A DNA stretch of 64,000 bases, taken from Thermoflexales bacterium. Lineage in GTDB: Bacteria; Chloroflexota; Anaerolineae; J036; Brachytrichaceae. The notes under the pieces were generated by a model. The model made no database searches, had not been told where the DNA came from, and worked only from the letters and a program-made list of their open reading frames with translations. Shown here piece by piece: positions 25,606 to 34,248 of this stretch (positions within the stretch are counted from its first letter, which is position 1; each line of letters opens with the position of its first letter). The translations under genes and the position numbers were made by a program. The stretch covers positions 1 to 64,000 of the forward strand of contig JAIBCK010000003.1 in assembly GCA_019694215.1 (NCBI GenBank), given 5' to 3'.

Positions 25606-25641
25606 ACGCCGGGCACCTTGACAGACGAAGAAGCCCGGCGT
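25606..25641. promoter_or_regulatory. Inverted repeat bracketing the -35 of gntR
   Basis: ACGCCGGGC at 25606-25614 and its exact reverse complement at 25633-25641 flank the TTGACA box at 25618-25623. It could be an operator that covers the -35, or a terminator hairpin for the upstream subtilase gene. An 18-nt loop and the lack of a T-tract make the terminator reading weak. Confidence 0.5.
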
Positions 25642-25646
25642 AGAAT
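25618..25646 (+). promoter_or_regulatory. Strong sigma-70-type promoter for gntR-korAB
   Basis: A perfect TTGACA (25618-25623) is followed by a 17-bp spacer and TAGAAT (25641-25646). +1 should fall near 25653, giving a leader of about 42 nt before ATG 25695. It is the best full promoter in the window. Confidence 0.8.
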
Positions 25647-25655
25647 CACCGCCTA

Positions 25656-25686
25656 TTCATCCGATAAATCGAAGGATTCGGATGAA
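25656..25686. promoter_or_regulatory. Candidate operator at the gntR transcription start
   Basis: TTCATCCGA (25656-25664) and its exact reverse complement TCGGATGAA (25678-25686) are separated by 13 nt, with centres 22 bp apart (about two helical turns). It spans the region just after +1 of the gntR promoter, a typical place for autorepression. It does not match the usual TNGTNNNACNA GntR site, so its ligand is unproven. Confidence 0.55.
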
Positions 25687-25694
25687 ATCCCGCG

Positions 25695-26459
25695 ATGGAA
25701 CTGAAAGCGCTCGACAACGACATTCTGCGCTACCTGGCCCGGCATCGTCTGAAGCTGAACGGTAAGGCGCTGAGTGAACCCATTCCCGCCCTAACGGAGC
25801 TCAGTGATGAGCTCGGCTTGAGCATTGGCAAACTGCGTGAGCAACTCGAAGTCGCGCGCGCGTTGGGCCTGGTCGATGTCAAGCCGCGCACGGGCATTCG
25901 TCATGCGCCCTACGACTTCCTTCCAGCCGTTCGCCTCAGCCTGCTCTACGCCCTGGCGATCGATCCCTGCGCCTTTGATCAGTTCAGCCAGCTGCGCACC
26001 CACGTCGAGTTTGGCTTCTGGCATGAGGCGGTGGCCCTGCTGCAGCCCGAGGATCATGAAGCGCTGCAGGCCCTGATGAAGGCGGCATGGGCCAAGCTGG
26101 AGGGCACCCCGACGCAAATCCCACACGCCGAGCACCGTCAGCTCCACCTGATGATCTTCGGCCGGCTCAACAACCCGTTTGTGCATGGCATCCTCGAAGC
26201 GTACTGGGAGGCCTACGAAGCGGTGGAATTGAACCGTTTTGCGGACTACGCCTATCTCACCGCGGTCTGGCGCTATCACCAGGCCATGGTCGATGCGATC
26301 TGCGCCGGCGACGCCGATGCCGGTCACAGGGCACTGGTCGAGCACACACACTTGCTGCAATCCCGGGAAGGATCCGCCCGGAAATCGAAATCGTTGTATC
26401 GTCCGCGCGATGCGGTGCCGGGACGCGCCGGCGCGGACCTCTCCAAGGAGACGACATGA
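25695..26459 (+). CDS. GntR-family regulator, FCD-domain type
   Basis: The 254-residue regulator has an N-terminal winged helix (about 5-70, with LSDELGLSIGKLREQLEVARALGLV) and an all-helical FCD effector domain (about 75-230). Metal or acid-ligand positions include the histidines in AEHRQLH and VEHTHLL. FCD regulators usually sense small carboxylates. The stop overlaps the start of the oxidoreductase gene (ATGA), so the regulator controls, or is made with, that enzyme. The promoter carries two perfect inverted repeats suited to autoregulation. Confidence 0.85.
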   Translation: MELKALDNDILRYLARHRLKLNGKALSEPIPALTELSDELGLSIGKLREQLEVARALGLVDVKPRTGIRHAPYDFLPAVRLSLLYALAIDPCAFDQFSQLRTHVEFGFWHEAVALLQPEDHEALQALMKAAWAKLEGTPTQIPHAEHRQLHLMIFGRLNNPFVHGILEAYWEAYEAVELNRFADYAYLTAVWRYHQAMVDAICAGDADAGHRALVEHTHLLQSREGSARKSKSLYRPRDAVPGRAGADLSKETT

Positions 26460-28291
26460 GCACAGCCGAACCCCTTGTCGCGCCGGCACCCGCCGAGCGA
26501 CCCCCTGTGGTGAACGACTTCTCGATCATCGTAGGGACGAAGAACGGAAGCGGGAGCCAGACCGCGAACGCCACTATCCTCCGTGCGTTGTTCAAGATGG
26601 GACTGCCCGTCAGTGGCAAGAACCTCTTCCCGTCGAACATTCAGGGCCTCCCCACGTGGTACACCGTGCGGGTGAGCGCCGACGGTTGGATCGCGCGCCG
26701 CGAGACGGCCGAGATCACCGTGGCGATGAACCCGGCCACGATGGCCGACGACCTCGCCAGGACGGCGGCAGGCGGCATCTACCTGTATCCGGATGACGCC
26801 AAGGTTCAGCTTTCTCGCACGGACATCACCTACTACCCGATGCCCGTCAAGAAGCTCTCGGCCGCTTCGGATGTCGATGCCAAGCTCAAGGGCTACATCG
26901 CCAACATGGTGTATGTCGGGGTGTTGGCCTGGCTGCTCGGCATCGATCGGGCTGATATCGAAGCCGCGCTGGCCTGGCAGTTTCGCAACAAGGCCAAAGC
27001 GGTTGCGACCAACATGGCCGTCGTCAACGCCGCGCATGAATGGGCAGGGGCAAACCTCACCAAGGCCGATCCCTTCCGCGTCGAGCGGCTGCCCGAATCC
27101 AAGACCGCCGGCCTGATCATGATCGATGGCAACACGGCGGGCGCGCTGGGTTCGGTCTACGGCGGCGTCACGTTTGTGGCCTGGTATCCCATCACGCCGG
27201 CCACCTCGCTCGCGGATGGCCTGCACGACTACCTCCCGCGGCTGCGCGGCGATGCCGAGACCGGCAAGCCGACCTACGCGGTGGTGCAGACTGAAGATGA
27301 GCTCGCTGCGTTGGGCATGGTCCTGGGTGCCGGCTGGGCGGGCGCCCGCGCGATGACCAGCACCTCCGGCCCCGGCATCTCGCTCATGTCCGAGTTCGCC
27401 GGCCTGGGCTACTTTGCCGAGATCCCGGCCGTGATCTGGGACGTCACCCGCATGGGTCCGAGCACCGGATTACCGACCCGCGTCTCGCAGGGTGACCTGC
27501 TAAAACTGTATCTGCTCGGGCACGGCGACACCCGTCAGGTGGTTCTCATGCCCGGCGACGTCGCGGAGTGCTTCGAGTTCGGCTGGCGCGCCTTCGATCT
27601 GGCCGAGCGGCTGCAGACCCCGATCTTCGTCGCGAGCGACCTCGACCTTGGCATGAATCAGTGGATGAGCAAGCCGTTCGAGTATCCCGATCAGCCGATG
27701 GACCGCGGCAAGGTTCTCACCGCCGCCGACCTCGAGCGCCTGGGCGGCTTCGCCCGCTACAAGGACGTAGATGGCGATGGCATCGGGTATCGCACGCTCC
27801 CCGGCACCGAGCACCCGCTGGCCGCCTACTTCACCCGCGGCACGGGCCACAACGAGCGGGCCGGCTACAGCGAGAAGCCCGAGGACTGGACGCGCAACCT
27901 CGAACGCCTCGACCGCAAACATGACACGGCGCGCAAGCTCTGCCCGCAGCCCGTTGTGGAACAGGTCGAGGGAGCCGAAATTGGCCTTGTCGCCTTTGGT
28001 TCCGTCACGGCTGCAGTCGAAGAGGCGCGCGCAATGCTCGCTCGCGAGGGCATCAAGGCGAGCCTGCTTCGCCCGCGCGCCCTGCCGCTGGCCGAGGGCG
28101 TGCGCGACTTCATCGCCGCGCACAAGCGCACCTACGTCATCGAGATGAGTCAGCACCATCAGTTGTGCGACATCATCCGCCTCGAAATGCCGGAGCTGGC
28201 CGGGCGCGTCCTGCCGCTCAACCTGTGCGATGGCCTTCCCGTCACCGCCAAGTGGGTGAGCGAGAACCTGCTCGCTCGCGAGACCAAATAG
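26456..28291 (+). CDS. korA: 2-oxoacid:ferredoxin oxidoreductase, fused gamma-alpha subunit
   Basis: The 611-residue protein has an N-terminal gamma domain (about 20-190, with GTKNGSGSQTANATILRAL) fused to the alpha/pyrimidine-binding domain (about 210-611, with FVAWYPITPATS and TSTSGPGISLMSEF). With KorB it oxidatively decarboxylates a 2-oxoacid, most likely 2-oxoglutarate, to the acyl-CoA and reduces ferredoxin. Start ATG 26456 overlaps the regulator's stop and has AAGGAG 5 nt upstream. korB follows after 12 nt. Substrate preference is inferred from family layout only. Confidence 0.9.
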   Translation: MSTAEPLVAPAPAERPPVVNDFSIIVGTKNGSGSQTANATILRALFKMGLPVSGKNLFPSNIQGLPTWYTVRVSADGWIARRETAEITVAMNPATMADDLARTAAGGIYLYPDDAKVQLSRTDITYYPMPVKKLSAASDVDAKLKGYIANMVYVGVLAWLLGIDRADIEAALAWQFRNKAKAVATNMAVVNAAHEWAGANLTKADPFRVERLPESKTAGLIMIDGNTAGALGSVYGGVTFVAWYPITPATSLADGLHDYLPRLRGDAETGKPTYAVVQTEDELAALGMVLGAGWAGARAMTSTSGPGISLMSEFAGLGYFAEIPAVIWDVTRMGPSTGLPTRVSQGDLLKLYLLGHGDTRQVVLMPGDVAECFEFGWRAFDLAERLQTPIFVASDLDLGMNQWMSKPFEYPDQPMDRGKVLTAADLERLGGFARYKDVDGDGIGYRTLPGTEHPLAAYFTRGTGHNERAGYSEKPEDWTRNLERLDRKHDTARKLCPQPVVEQVEGAEIGLVAFGSVTAAVEEARAMLAREGIKASLLRPRALPLAEGVRDFIAAHKRTYVIEMSQHHQLCDIIRLEMPELAGRVLPLNLCDGLPVTAKWVSENLLARETK

Positions 28292-28303
28292 GAGACTTGA
28301 ACC

Positions 28304-29368
28304 ATGCCTCCCCTTCCAAGTGCACCCGCGCCGGCGGCCGCCAAGCCCGCCACCAATCTGGTCGGCCTGACCAAGGCCGACTACAAGGGCCTCGAATCGA
28401 CCCTGTGCAACGGCTGCGGCCATGATGCCATCGCCGCGTCGATCATCGACGCGTGCTACGAATACGGCATCGCGCCCGAGCGCCTGATTAAGCTGTCCGG
28501 CATCGGCTGCTCGTCCAAGAGCCCGGCCTACTTCCTCAGCCGCTCGCATGGTTTCAACTCGCTGCACGGGCGCATGCCCTCTGTGGCAACCGGCGCGCTG
28601 ATGGCCAACCACACGTTGAGCGCCATCGGTGTCAGCGGTGATGGCGACACCGGCTCGATTGGCTTCAGCCAGTTCAAGCACATGATCCGCCGCAACGTCA
28701 ACATGGTCTACATCGTCGAGAACAATGGCGTCTATGGCCTGACCAAGGGCCAGTTCTCGCCGACCTCCGACCGGGGCCAGGAGCTGCGCCACCAGCCGCG
28801 CCCGAACGAGTTCATGCCCATCGACCTGTGCATGGAGGCGATCATCTCGGACTGCGGCTTTGTCGCGCGCTCGTTTGCCGGCGATCCCAAGCAGGTGCGC
28901 ATGCTCATCAAGGCCGCCTTCGCGCATCGCGGCACCGCCGTGTTGGACATCATCAGCCCGTGCGTGACCTTCAACAACAAGGACGACAGCACCAAGAGCT
29001 ACGCCTGGGGCCGCGGCCACGACGAAGTGGTCAATGACCCGCTATTCGTCGCATCCCGCGATCAGATCACCGTGGACTACGCCGAAGGTGAGAGCCGTGC
29101 GGTGACGATGCATGACGGCAGCCGCATCGTGCTGCAGAAGCTGGACAGCGGCAAGCACGATCCGACCGATCGTGCCGCCGCCATGCGCCTGCTCGAGGAT
29201 GCCCGCGCCAATCAGCGCTTCATCACCGGGCTGATCTACGTCGACCAGTCCCGCCCGAATCTGGCCGAAGTCGAGAATCTAGGCTACACGCCACTGGCGC
29301 ACATGCCGGAGTCGAAGACCCGCCCGCCACGGGAGACGCTCGACAAGCTCATGGCGAGCATGAAGTAG
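28304..29368 (+). CDS. korB: 2-oxoacid:ferredoxin oxidoreductase, beta subunit
   Basis: The 354-residue beta subunit binds thiamine diphosphate through GDGDTGSIG to VENNGVYGLT. It has cysteines for one 4Fe-4S cluster in LCNGCGH, SGIGCSS and a later SPCVTFNN. It completes the KorAB enzyme. About 20 extra Pro/Ala-rich residues precede the core. A Shine-Dalgarno GGAG lies upstream of the start. A terminator follows at 29401-29440. Confidence 0.92.
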   Translation: MPPLPSAPAPAAAKPATNLVGLTKADYKGLESTLCNGCGHDAIAASIIDACYEYGIAPERLIKLSGIGCSSKSPAYFLSRSHGFNSLHGRMPSVATGALMANHTLSAIGVSGDGDTGSIGFSQFKHMIRRNVNMVYIVENNGVYGLTKGQFSPTSDRGQELRHQPRPNEFMPIDLCMEAIISDCGFVARSFAGDPKQVRMLIKAAFAHRGTAVLDIISPCVTFNNKDDSTKSYAWGRGHDEVVNDPLFVASRDQITVDYAEGESRAVTMHDGSRIVLQKLDSGKHDPTDRAAAMRLLEDARANQRFITGLIYVDQSRPNLAEVENLGYTPLAHMPESKTRPPRETLDKLMASMK

Positions 29369-29400
29369 CCCGGGCCAGACGATCCACCCCTGACTTGTAA

Positions 29401-29440
29401 GAAGCCGCCACGCGCCGCGTTGGCGGCTTCGATCTTTTCC
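29401..29440 (+). terminator. Intrinsic terminator after korB
   Basis: A 10-bp stem (29401-29410 with 29421-29430) around a 10-nt loop is followed by GATCTTTTCC. Confidence 0.8.
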
Positions 29441-29657
29441 GGGCCGCCCAGCACGATACGAGGCGAAGGCAAACACCCCGGACGGTGAGTCGAAGCGCGC
29501 AAAGGCGCGATACGCCCGGCCCGCGACGCGCACCTTCTCCCACCGGAGGATGTTTTGGCTACAGTGATGCGCTGCTCAACGTGTACCAGCCAGGCGCGCT
29601 GAGCGGTGCGGCCCGCAGAGGGCGACGTAGAAGCTCTTGTTCAAATGGGTTTCCCTC

Positions 29658-29663
29658 TACAAT
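29658..29663 (+). promoter_or_regulatory. -10 element for the alcohol dehydrogenase gene
   Basis: TACAAT is followed by exactly 6 nt and then ATG 29670, so +1 coincides with the start codon. TTGTTC at 29637-29642 could be a -35, although the spacer is 15 bp. Confidence 0.6.
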
Positions 29664-29669
29664 CTGCGC

Positions 29670-30773
29670 ATGAAGACCACCGCCGCCGTCCTGCGCGCCG
29701 TGCGCACCCCGTTTTCCATCGAGCCCATCGATCTCGAGCCGCCCCGCGTTGGCGAGGTGTTGGTGCAGGTCAAGGCGGCGGGCGTCTGTCACTCCGACTG
29801 GCATCTCGTCACGGGCGACACGCCCTTTCCGCTGCCCGTGATCGCTGGCCACGAAGGGTCGGGCGTGATCGAGGCCGTTGGCCCGGGCGTGAGCGGTCTT
29901 GCCGTGGGCGATTCGGTTGCGCTCAACTGGTCGCCGAACTGTGGGCACTGCTTCTACTGTCTGAATGGGCGTCCTTCGTTGTGCGAGACGTTCAAGGCGA
30001 TGTCCTGGAAGGGCACCATGCTGGACGGCACGCCGCGCTTCTCGATCGACGGGGCACCGGCGTATCACTTCTCCGGCGTCGGCTGCTTCTCCGAGCGCGT
30101 GACCGTCAGCGCGCGCAGCGCGATCAAGATGCCGCCGCGCGTGCCCTTTGCCGTGAGCGCGCTGATCGGTTGCGCCGTGACGACCGGGGTGGGGGCCGTG
30201 CTGAACACGGCGCAGGTGAAGGCGGGCTCGAGCGTGGTGGTGTATGGCGCGGGCGGTGTCGGGTTGAGCGTCGTGCTTGGCGCGGCGCTGGCCGGGGCGG
30301 GCCGCATCATCGTCGTCGACCGCGTGCCGGAGAAGCTTGAGCAGGCCGAGGACTTCGGCGCCACGCATGCCGTTGCGGCGGGACCCAATGCCGTGGAGGA
30401 GATCAAGGCCCTCACCGCGGGTCGCGGTGCCGACTACGTCTTTGAGGCGATCGGCATCCCGGCGGTGCAGGAGGAGGCCTTGCGTGCCGCGCGGCCGGGC
30501 GGCATGATCGTGCTGGCTGGCATCTCCCCTGTCGGCAGCGCGACAAACCTGCCCGGTGCGCTGATCACGCGCCAGGAGAAAACGGTGGCCGGGAGCTACT
30601 ACGGCACCGCCCATGTGGAGCGGGATTTCCCTCGTTATGCGGAACTGTATCTCGCCGGCAAGCTCGATCTCGACCGCCTGATCACGCGCCGCTATCGCCT
30701 CGACCAGATCAATGAGGCCTATGCCGACATGCTGCGCGGCGACGGCGCGCGCGGCGTGATCGAGTTTCCGTAG
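29670..30773 (+). CDS. Zinc-dependent alcohol dehydrogenase (MDR family, class III-like)
   Basis: The 367-residue medium-chain dehydrogenase has catalytic zinc ligands C40 and H61 (GVCHSDWH, AGHEGSG). Structural zinc cysteines lie at 91, 94, 97 and 105, and the NAD-binding motif is GAGGVGLSVV. It oxidises an alcohol to an aldehyde or the reverse, with NAD(H). The closest types are the class III and mycothiol/NMA-dependent-like enzymes, but the substrate is not readable. ATG 29670 is favoured over the upstream TTG because of the -10 spacing. It converges with the ABC exporter at a 3-nt gap. Confidence 0.88.
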   Translation: MKTTAAVLRAVRTPFSIEPIDLEPPRVGEVLVQVKAAGVCHSDWHLVTGDTPFPLPVIAGHEGSGVIEAVGPGVSGLAVGDSVALNWSPNCGHCFYCLNGRPSLCETFKAMSWKGTMLDGTPRFSIDGAPAYHFSGVGCFSERVTVSARSAIKMPPRVPFAVSALIGCAVTTGVGAVLNTAQVKAGSSVVVYGAGGVGLSVVLGAALAGAGRIIVVDRVPEKLEQAEDFGATHAVAAGPNAVEEIKALTAGRGADYVFEAIGIPAVQEEALRAARPGGMIVLAGISPVGSATNLPGALITRQEKTVAGSYYGTAHVERDFPRYAELYLAGKLDLDRLITRRYRLDQINEAYADMLRGDGARGVIEFP

Positions 30774-30776
30774 CGC

Positions 30777-32639
30777 CTAACGGTAGCCTTCGGCCTGCAG
30801 GTTGAACAGGCGGGCGTAGGTCCCGCCCTGCGCGACCAGCCCGGCGTGGGTGCCCATCTCGATCATCCGGCCACCGTCGAGCACGGCAATCTGGTCGGCC
30901 ATGCGCACGGTGCTAAAGCGGTGGCTGATCAGGATCGCGATGCGGCCCTCGGTCAGCGCGCGGAAGCGCTGAAAGATCTCGTATTCGCGCTCGGCGTCCA
31001 GCGCTGACGTCGGCTCGTCCAGTACGAGGATCTCGCCGTCCCGCATGAAGGCGCGGCTGAGGGCGAACTTCTGCCACTGCCCGCCAGACAGGTCGCTTCC
31101 GCGTTCCCACAGCGTGCCCAGCATCGTGTCGTATCCAGACGGCAGCTCCGAGATGACTTCGTCGGCACCCCCGCGCTCGGCCGCGCGCTCGATGCGGGCC
31201 AGGTCGGCGAGCGCGTCGATCTGGCCAAAGCCGATGTTCTCGCGCGCCGTGGCCGGAAAGCGCACATAGTCCTGAAAAATCACGCCGATGCGCCGGCGCA
31301 GGTCCTCGAGGTCGTATTCGCGCAGGTCGATGCCGTCGAGCAGGATCTGGCCCTCGCTTGGGTCATACAGCCGCGTTAACAGCTTGACAAAGGTCGTTTT
31401 GCCAGCGCCGTTCGGACCGACCAGCGCGAGCTTCTCGCCGGGGCGGATCGTGAGGGATACATCGTGCAGCGCGTCCTGAGTGCGGTTGGGATAGCGGAAC
31501 GAGACATGCCGGAACTCGATCCCCAGTTGGAAGGGGTGCGGGACCGGCCGCGTGCCCGTGGTGCTGGCGCTGCCGGGCTGCATTTCGAGAAAGGTGAACA
31601 GATTGGACATGAAGAGCGCGCTTTCGTATAACCCGCTCACGTTGCGGAACAGGTTCTGCAGCGTGCTCTGGGTCTGCCGGAACACGCTCAGATACATCGT
31701 CATATCGCCCAGCGTGATGGCCTGCGCGACGGCGCGCCAAACGATCCAGGCATATGCACCGTAGTAGGCCAGGCTGGACAGGACGCCGAGTGCGACGCTC
31801 ACCAGCGAACGGCGCTTGGCGATCTCCGTGTCCTCACGGTAGGCCTTCCAAAACAGGTCCAGGTAGCGCTTGAGAAGCGGTTCGCCCAGCGAGAAGAGCT
31901 TGATCTCCTTGACCGAGGCGTCCGCGGTGAGCAGGTGCTCCCAGTACATCATCTGGCGGCGTTCCGGTGCGCGCCAGCTCAACAGGCGGAAACTCAACTG
32001 GCCGAACTTGTTCTGCGCGATGAAGGCGGGCAGGGCGGTGGTGAACAGAACCAGGGCGATGAGCGGGCTGAACCCGATCAGGATGACGGCGAAGGAGGCC
32101 AGCGTGAGGCCGCTCTGCAGGGCGAGTGTGACGCTGTTGAGGATATCGAGCGCGCGCCGGTCCGCCTCCCGCCGGGCGTTCTCCAGCTTGTCGTAATAGG
32201 CGGCGTTCTCGAAGAACTGCAAGTCCATCGAGAGCGCCTTGCGAATGATCGTTGTGTTGATGCTGTTCGCCAGGCGGGCATGCAGGACGTGTTCGACGAG
32301 CGTGCGCGCCTGCGCGAGCAGCGAGCCCGCTGTGAGCAGCCCAAACTCGATGAGCAGGAAAGGCAGGACGGGCAGCACGGCCGGCCAGAAGTCTGCCGCG
32401 GGAAGGCCCGAGCGAATGCCGGCCACGACAGCGTCGACGATGAGCTTGCCCGTCCACGCCTGCGCGGCCGGGATGCCGGCACTGAGTAGCGTGATCAGCG
32501 CCATGCCAATGGCGGCGGTGGGGTGGGCGGCCCAGATCAGCCCCAGTGCGCGCAGAGCATTACCGAAGGCCTCGCGCCAGCCTTCGCGCAGACGTGGCTT
32601 CTTCGTCTCACCCCGTCGCGGAATCGGTCTCATCCACAT
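30777..32639 (-). CDS. ABC transporter, exporter-type fused permease/ATPase
   Basis: The 620-residue half-transporter has an N-terminal six-helix membrane domain (about 30-340) and a C-terminal ATPase domain (about 375-620). The ATPase carries Walker A GPNGAGKTTF, the signature LSGGQWQKF, Walker B EILVLDEPTSALD and the switch His in ISHRF. It should act as a homodimer, or with a partner not in the window, exporting lipid, drug or peptide substrates. The -10 element (TATAGT on the minus strand) overlaps that of the divergent HAD gene. Confidence 0.9.
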   Translation of the reverse strand: MWMRPIPRRGETKKPRLREGWREAFGNALRALGLIWAAHPTAAIGMALITLLSAGIPAAQAWTGKLIVDAVVAGIRSGLPAADFWPAVLPVLPFLLIEFGLLTAGSLLAQARTLVEHVLHARLANSINTTIIRKALSMDLQFFENAAYYDKLENARREADRRALDILNSVTLALQSGLTLASFAVILIGFSPLIALVLFTTALPAFIAQNKFGQLSFRLLSWRAPERRQMMYWEHLLTADASVKEIKLFSLGEPLLKRYLDLFWKAYREDTEIAKRRSLVSVALGVLSSLAYYGAYAWIVWRAVAQAITLGDMTMYLSVFRQTQSTLQNLFRNVSGLYESALFMSNLFTFLEMQPGSASTTGTRPVPHPFQLGIEFRHVSFRYPNRTQDALHDVSLTIRPGEKLALVGPNGAGKTTFVKLLTRLYDPSEGQILLDGIDLREYDLEDLRRRIGVIFQDYVRFPATARENIGFGQIDALADLARIERAAERGGADEVISELPSGYDTMLGTLWERGSDLSGGQWQKFALSRAFMRDGEILVLDEPTSALDAEREYEIFQRFRALTEGRIAILISHRFSTVRMADQIAVLDGGRMIEMGTHAGLVAQGGTYARLFNLQAEGYR

Positions 32640-32648
32640 CGGGCGCTG

Positions 32649-32656
32649 ACTATACT
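32649..32656. promoter_or_regulatory. Overlapping divergent -10 elements (ABC exporter and HAD gene)
   Basis: The 8-bp segment reads ACTATACT. The plus strand has TATACT at 32651-32656, 10 nt before ATG 32667. The minus strand has TATAGT at 32654-32649, 9 nt before the start at 32639. The shared bases mean only one promoter can be occupied at a time. Confidence 0.5.
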
Positions 32657-32666
32657 CGCAAGCTCG

Positions 32667-33284
32667 ATGACACCTTCACCTTATCGCGCCCTTGTCTTTG
32701 ATTTCGGCGGCGTGCTCATGCGCACCGACGACCATCAGCCCCGCGAGGCGCTGGCGGCCGCGCTTGGCCTGACCGAGGCCGCGCTCCACGACACCGTCTT
32801 CGCCTGTCCGCAGGCCCAGCAGGCCACGTTGGGGCGGGTGAGCGCTCGCGCAATCTGGGACGAGGTTGCCCGGCGCTTTGGTCTGGACGCCGCTGGCCTC
32901 GCGGCGTTTGAGCAGGCCTTCTGGGCCGGCGACCACTTTGACGTTGAGCTTGCCCGTTGGGCCGGCGGGCTGCGGCCTCGCATTCAGACGGGCATCCTCA
33001 GCAACGCCTGGGACAGCATGCGCACCCTCTTTGTCGACGACATGCAGCTCTATCGCTACTTCGACAGCATCGTGATCTCCGCCGAGGTTGGCATGGCGAA
33101 GCCCGATCCCGCTATCTATCGCCTGTGCGCGCGCCGGATGGGCGTCGCCCTGAACGAAATGATCTTTGTCGACGACATGCCACACAACATTGACGCCGCG
33201 AATGCGCTGGGCATGCACGGCGTCCTGTTCCGCTCGGCCGCTCAGGCCAGGGCGGACATCCTGGCCTGTCTCGCGGCGAGCTGA
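32667..33284 (+). CDS. HAD-superfamily hydrolase (YihX-like, subfamily IA)
   Basis: The 205-residue HAD protein has motif I FDFGGVL near residue 12, motif II LSNAWD, motif III lysine in MAKPDPAIY and motif IV VDDMPHN. The second Asp of the usual DxD is Gly, as in the YihX and epoxide-hydrolase N-domain group, so phosphatase activity may be altered. ATG 32667 is 10 nt after TATACT. It ends 32 nt before the convergent permease gene. Confidence 0.85.
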   Translation: MTPSPYRALVFDFGGVLMRTDDHQPREALAAALGLTEAALHDTVFACPQAQQATLGRVSARAIWDEVARRFGLDAAGLAAFEQAFWAGDHFDVELARWAGGLRPRIQTGILSNAWDSMRTLFVDDMQLYRYFDSIVISAEVGMAKPDPAIYRLCARRMGVALNEMIFVDDMPHNIDAANALGMHGVLFRSAAQARADILACLAAS

Positions 33285-33316
33285 GTAATTACTTTGGTTA
33301 TGCGCGGTGGCTTTCG

Positions 33317-34243
33317 TCAGGGATATGGGATGCCATCCGCGGCGGGAGGTGTGCTGCGGCGCATAAAACCGGCCAGCGTGATGATGGTCAGCAGATACGG
33401 CAGCGTCGAGAGCAGCTGATACGGCAGGGGAACGTTGAAGAGCTGGAACTGCCCGGCCAACGCCTGCGGGATCGTGAACAGCAGCGATGCGAACAGCGCC
33501 GGCACCGGGTTCCAGTTGCCAAAGATCATCGCCGCGAGGCCGATATAGCCCTGGCCGCTGGTCATGTTCGGCGAGAACGTACTCACCGTCTGAAGCGTGA
33601 AGAAGGCGCCGCCGAGCCCCGCCAGCGCGCCGCTGATCAACACATTGATGAAGCGCGTGCGGTTGACATTGATGCCGGCCGTGTCTGCGGCGCGAGGCAG
33701 CTCGCCCACGGCGCGGGTGCGCAGGCCCCAGCGCGTGCGGAAGAGCACCAGGCCGGTCAGGAACACCCCGATCAGCATGGCGTAGGTCAGGATGCCCTGG
33801 TCGAAGATCAGCGACCCAACCACGGGCAGGTTCTTCATCGAGGCCGGGAAGAGGTCGGGGAGGTAGTCGGCGGAGGCGGTGGTCGGGAAGGCGCGATACA
33901 GGTAGCCCGTCACACCGGCCGCGAAGATGTTGATGACGGTGCCGCTCACCACCTGGTTGGTGCGGTAGCGGATCGAGACCACGGCGTGCAGCGCGGCAAC
34001 CAGCACCGCAGCGATGATGCCGCCGACCAGACCCACCCACGGCGAACCCGCCATGACCGCCACGCGGAACGACACATAGGCGGAGGTGAGCATCATGCCT
34101 TCCAGCGCAATGTTCACCACCCCGGCGCGCTCGGAGAAGATGCCGCCGAGCGCGGCGAAGACGATGGGCGTCGCAGCGCGAAGCGCGACGGCCAACAGGA
34201 AGATGTAGTTGATGTTGCGGAGGGCTTCGAGGAGTTGTTCCAT
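33317..34243 (-). CDS. ABC transporter permease, BMP/nucleoside-type (second permease)
   Basis: The 308-residue permease of the BPD_transp_2 family has about eight to nine membrane segments. The family landmark is FSERAGVVNIALEGMML near residue 35, and GINVNRTRFIN lies in the cytoplasmic loop. It forms the channel with the adjacent permease for uptake of nucleosides or similar compounds. Start 34243 (MEQLLEALRN) is preferred over the longer frame to 34306, which would overlap the upstream gene. It lies 5 nt after that gene's stop. Confidence 0.9.
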   Translation of the reverse strand: MEQLLEALRNINYIFLLAVALRAATPIVFAALGGIFSERAGVVNIALEGMMLTSAYVSFRVAVMAGSPWVGLVGGIIAAVLVAALHAVVSIRYRTNQVVSGTVINIFAAGVTGYLYRAFPTTASADYLPDLFPASMKNLPVVGSLIFDQGILTYAMLIGVFLTGLVLFRTRWGLRTRAVGELPRAADTAGINVNRTRFINVLISGALAGLGGAFFTLQTVSTFSPNMTSGQGYIGLAAMIFGNWNPVPALFASLLFTIPQALAGQFQLFNVPLPYQLLSTLPYLLTIITLAGFMRRSTPPAADGIPYP

Positions 34244-34248
34244 GATGC

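Larger units (their letters stand above)
29369..29669. other. Intergenic region between korB and the alcohol dehydrogenase
   Basis: This 301-nt gap holds the korB terminator (29401-29440) and the -10 element of the next gene (29658-29663). I see no coding evidence in between: the short frames there have no consistent codon pattern. GGAGG followed by ATG at 29549 opens only a five-codon frame. Confidence 0.6.

Noticed and set aside
29549-29566. Five-codon leader peptide before the alcohol dehydrogenase
   Set aside because: GGAGG-ATG occurs but the frame is only five codons, with no codon bias toward a regulated amino acid and no attenuator downstream.
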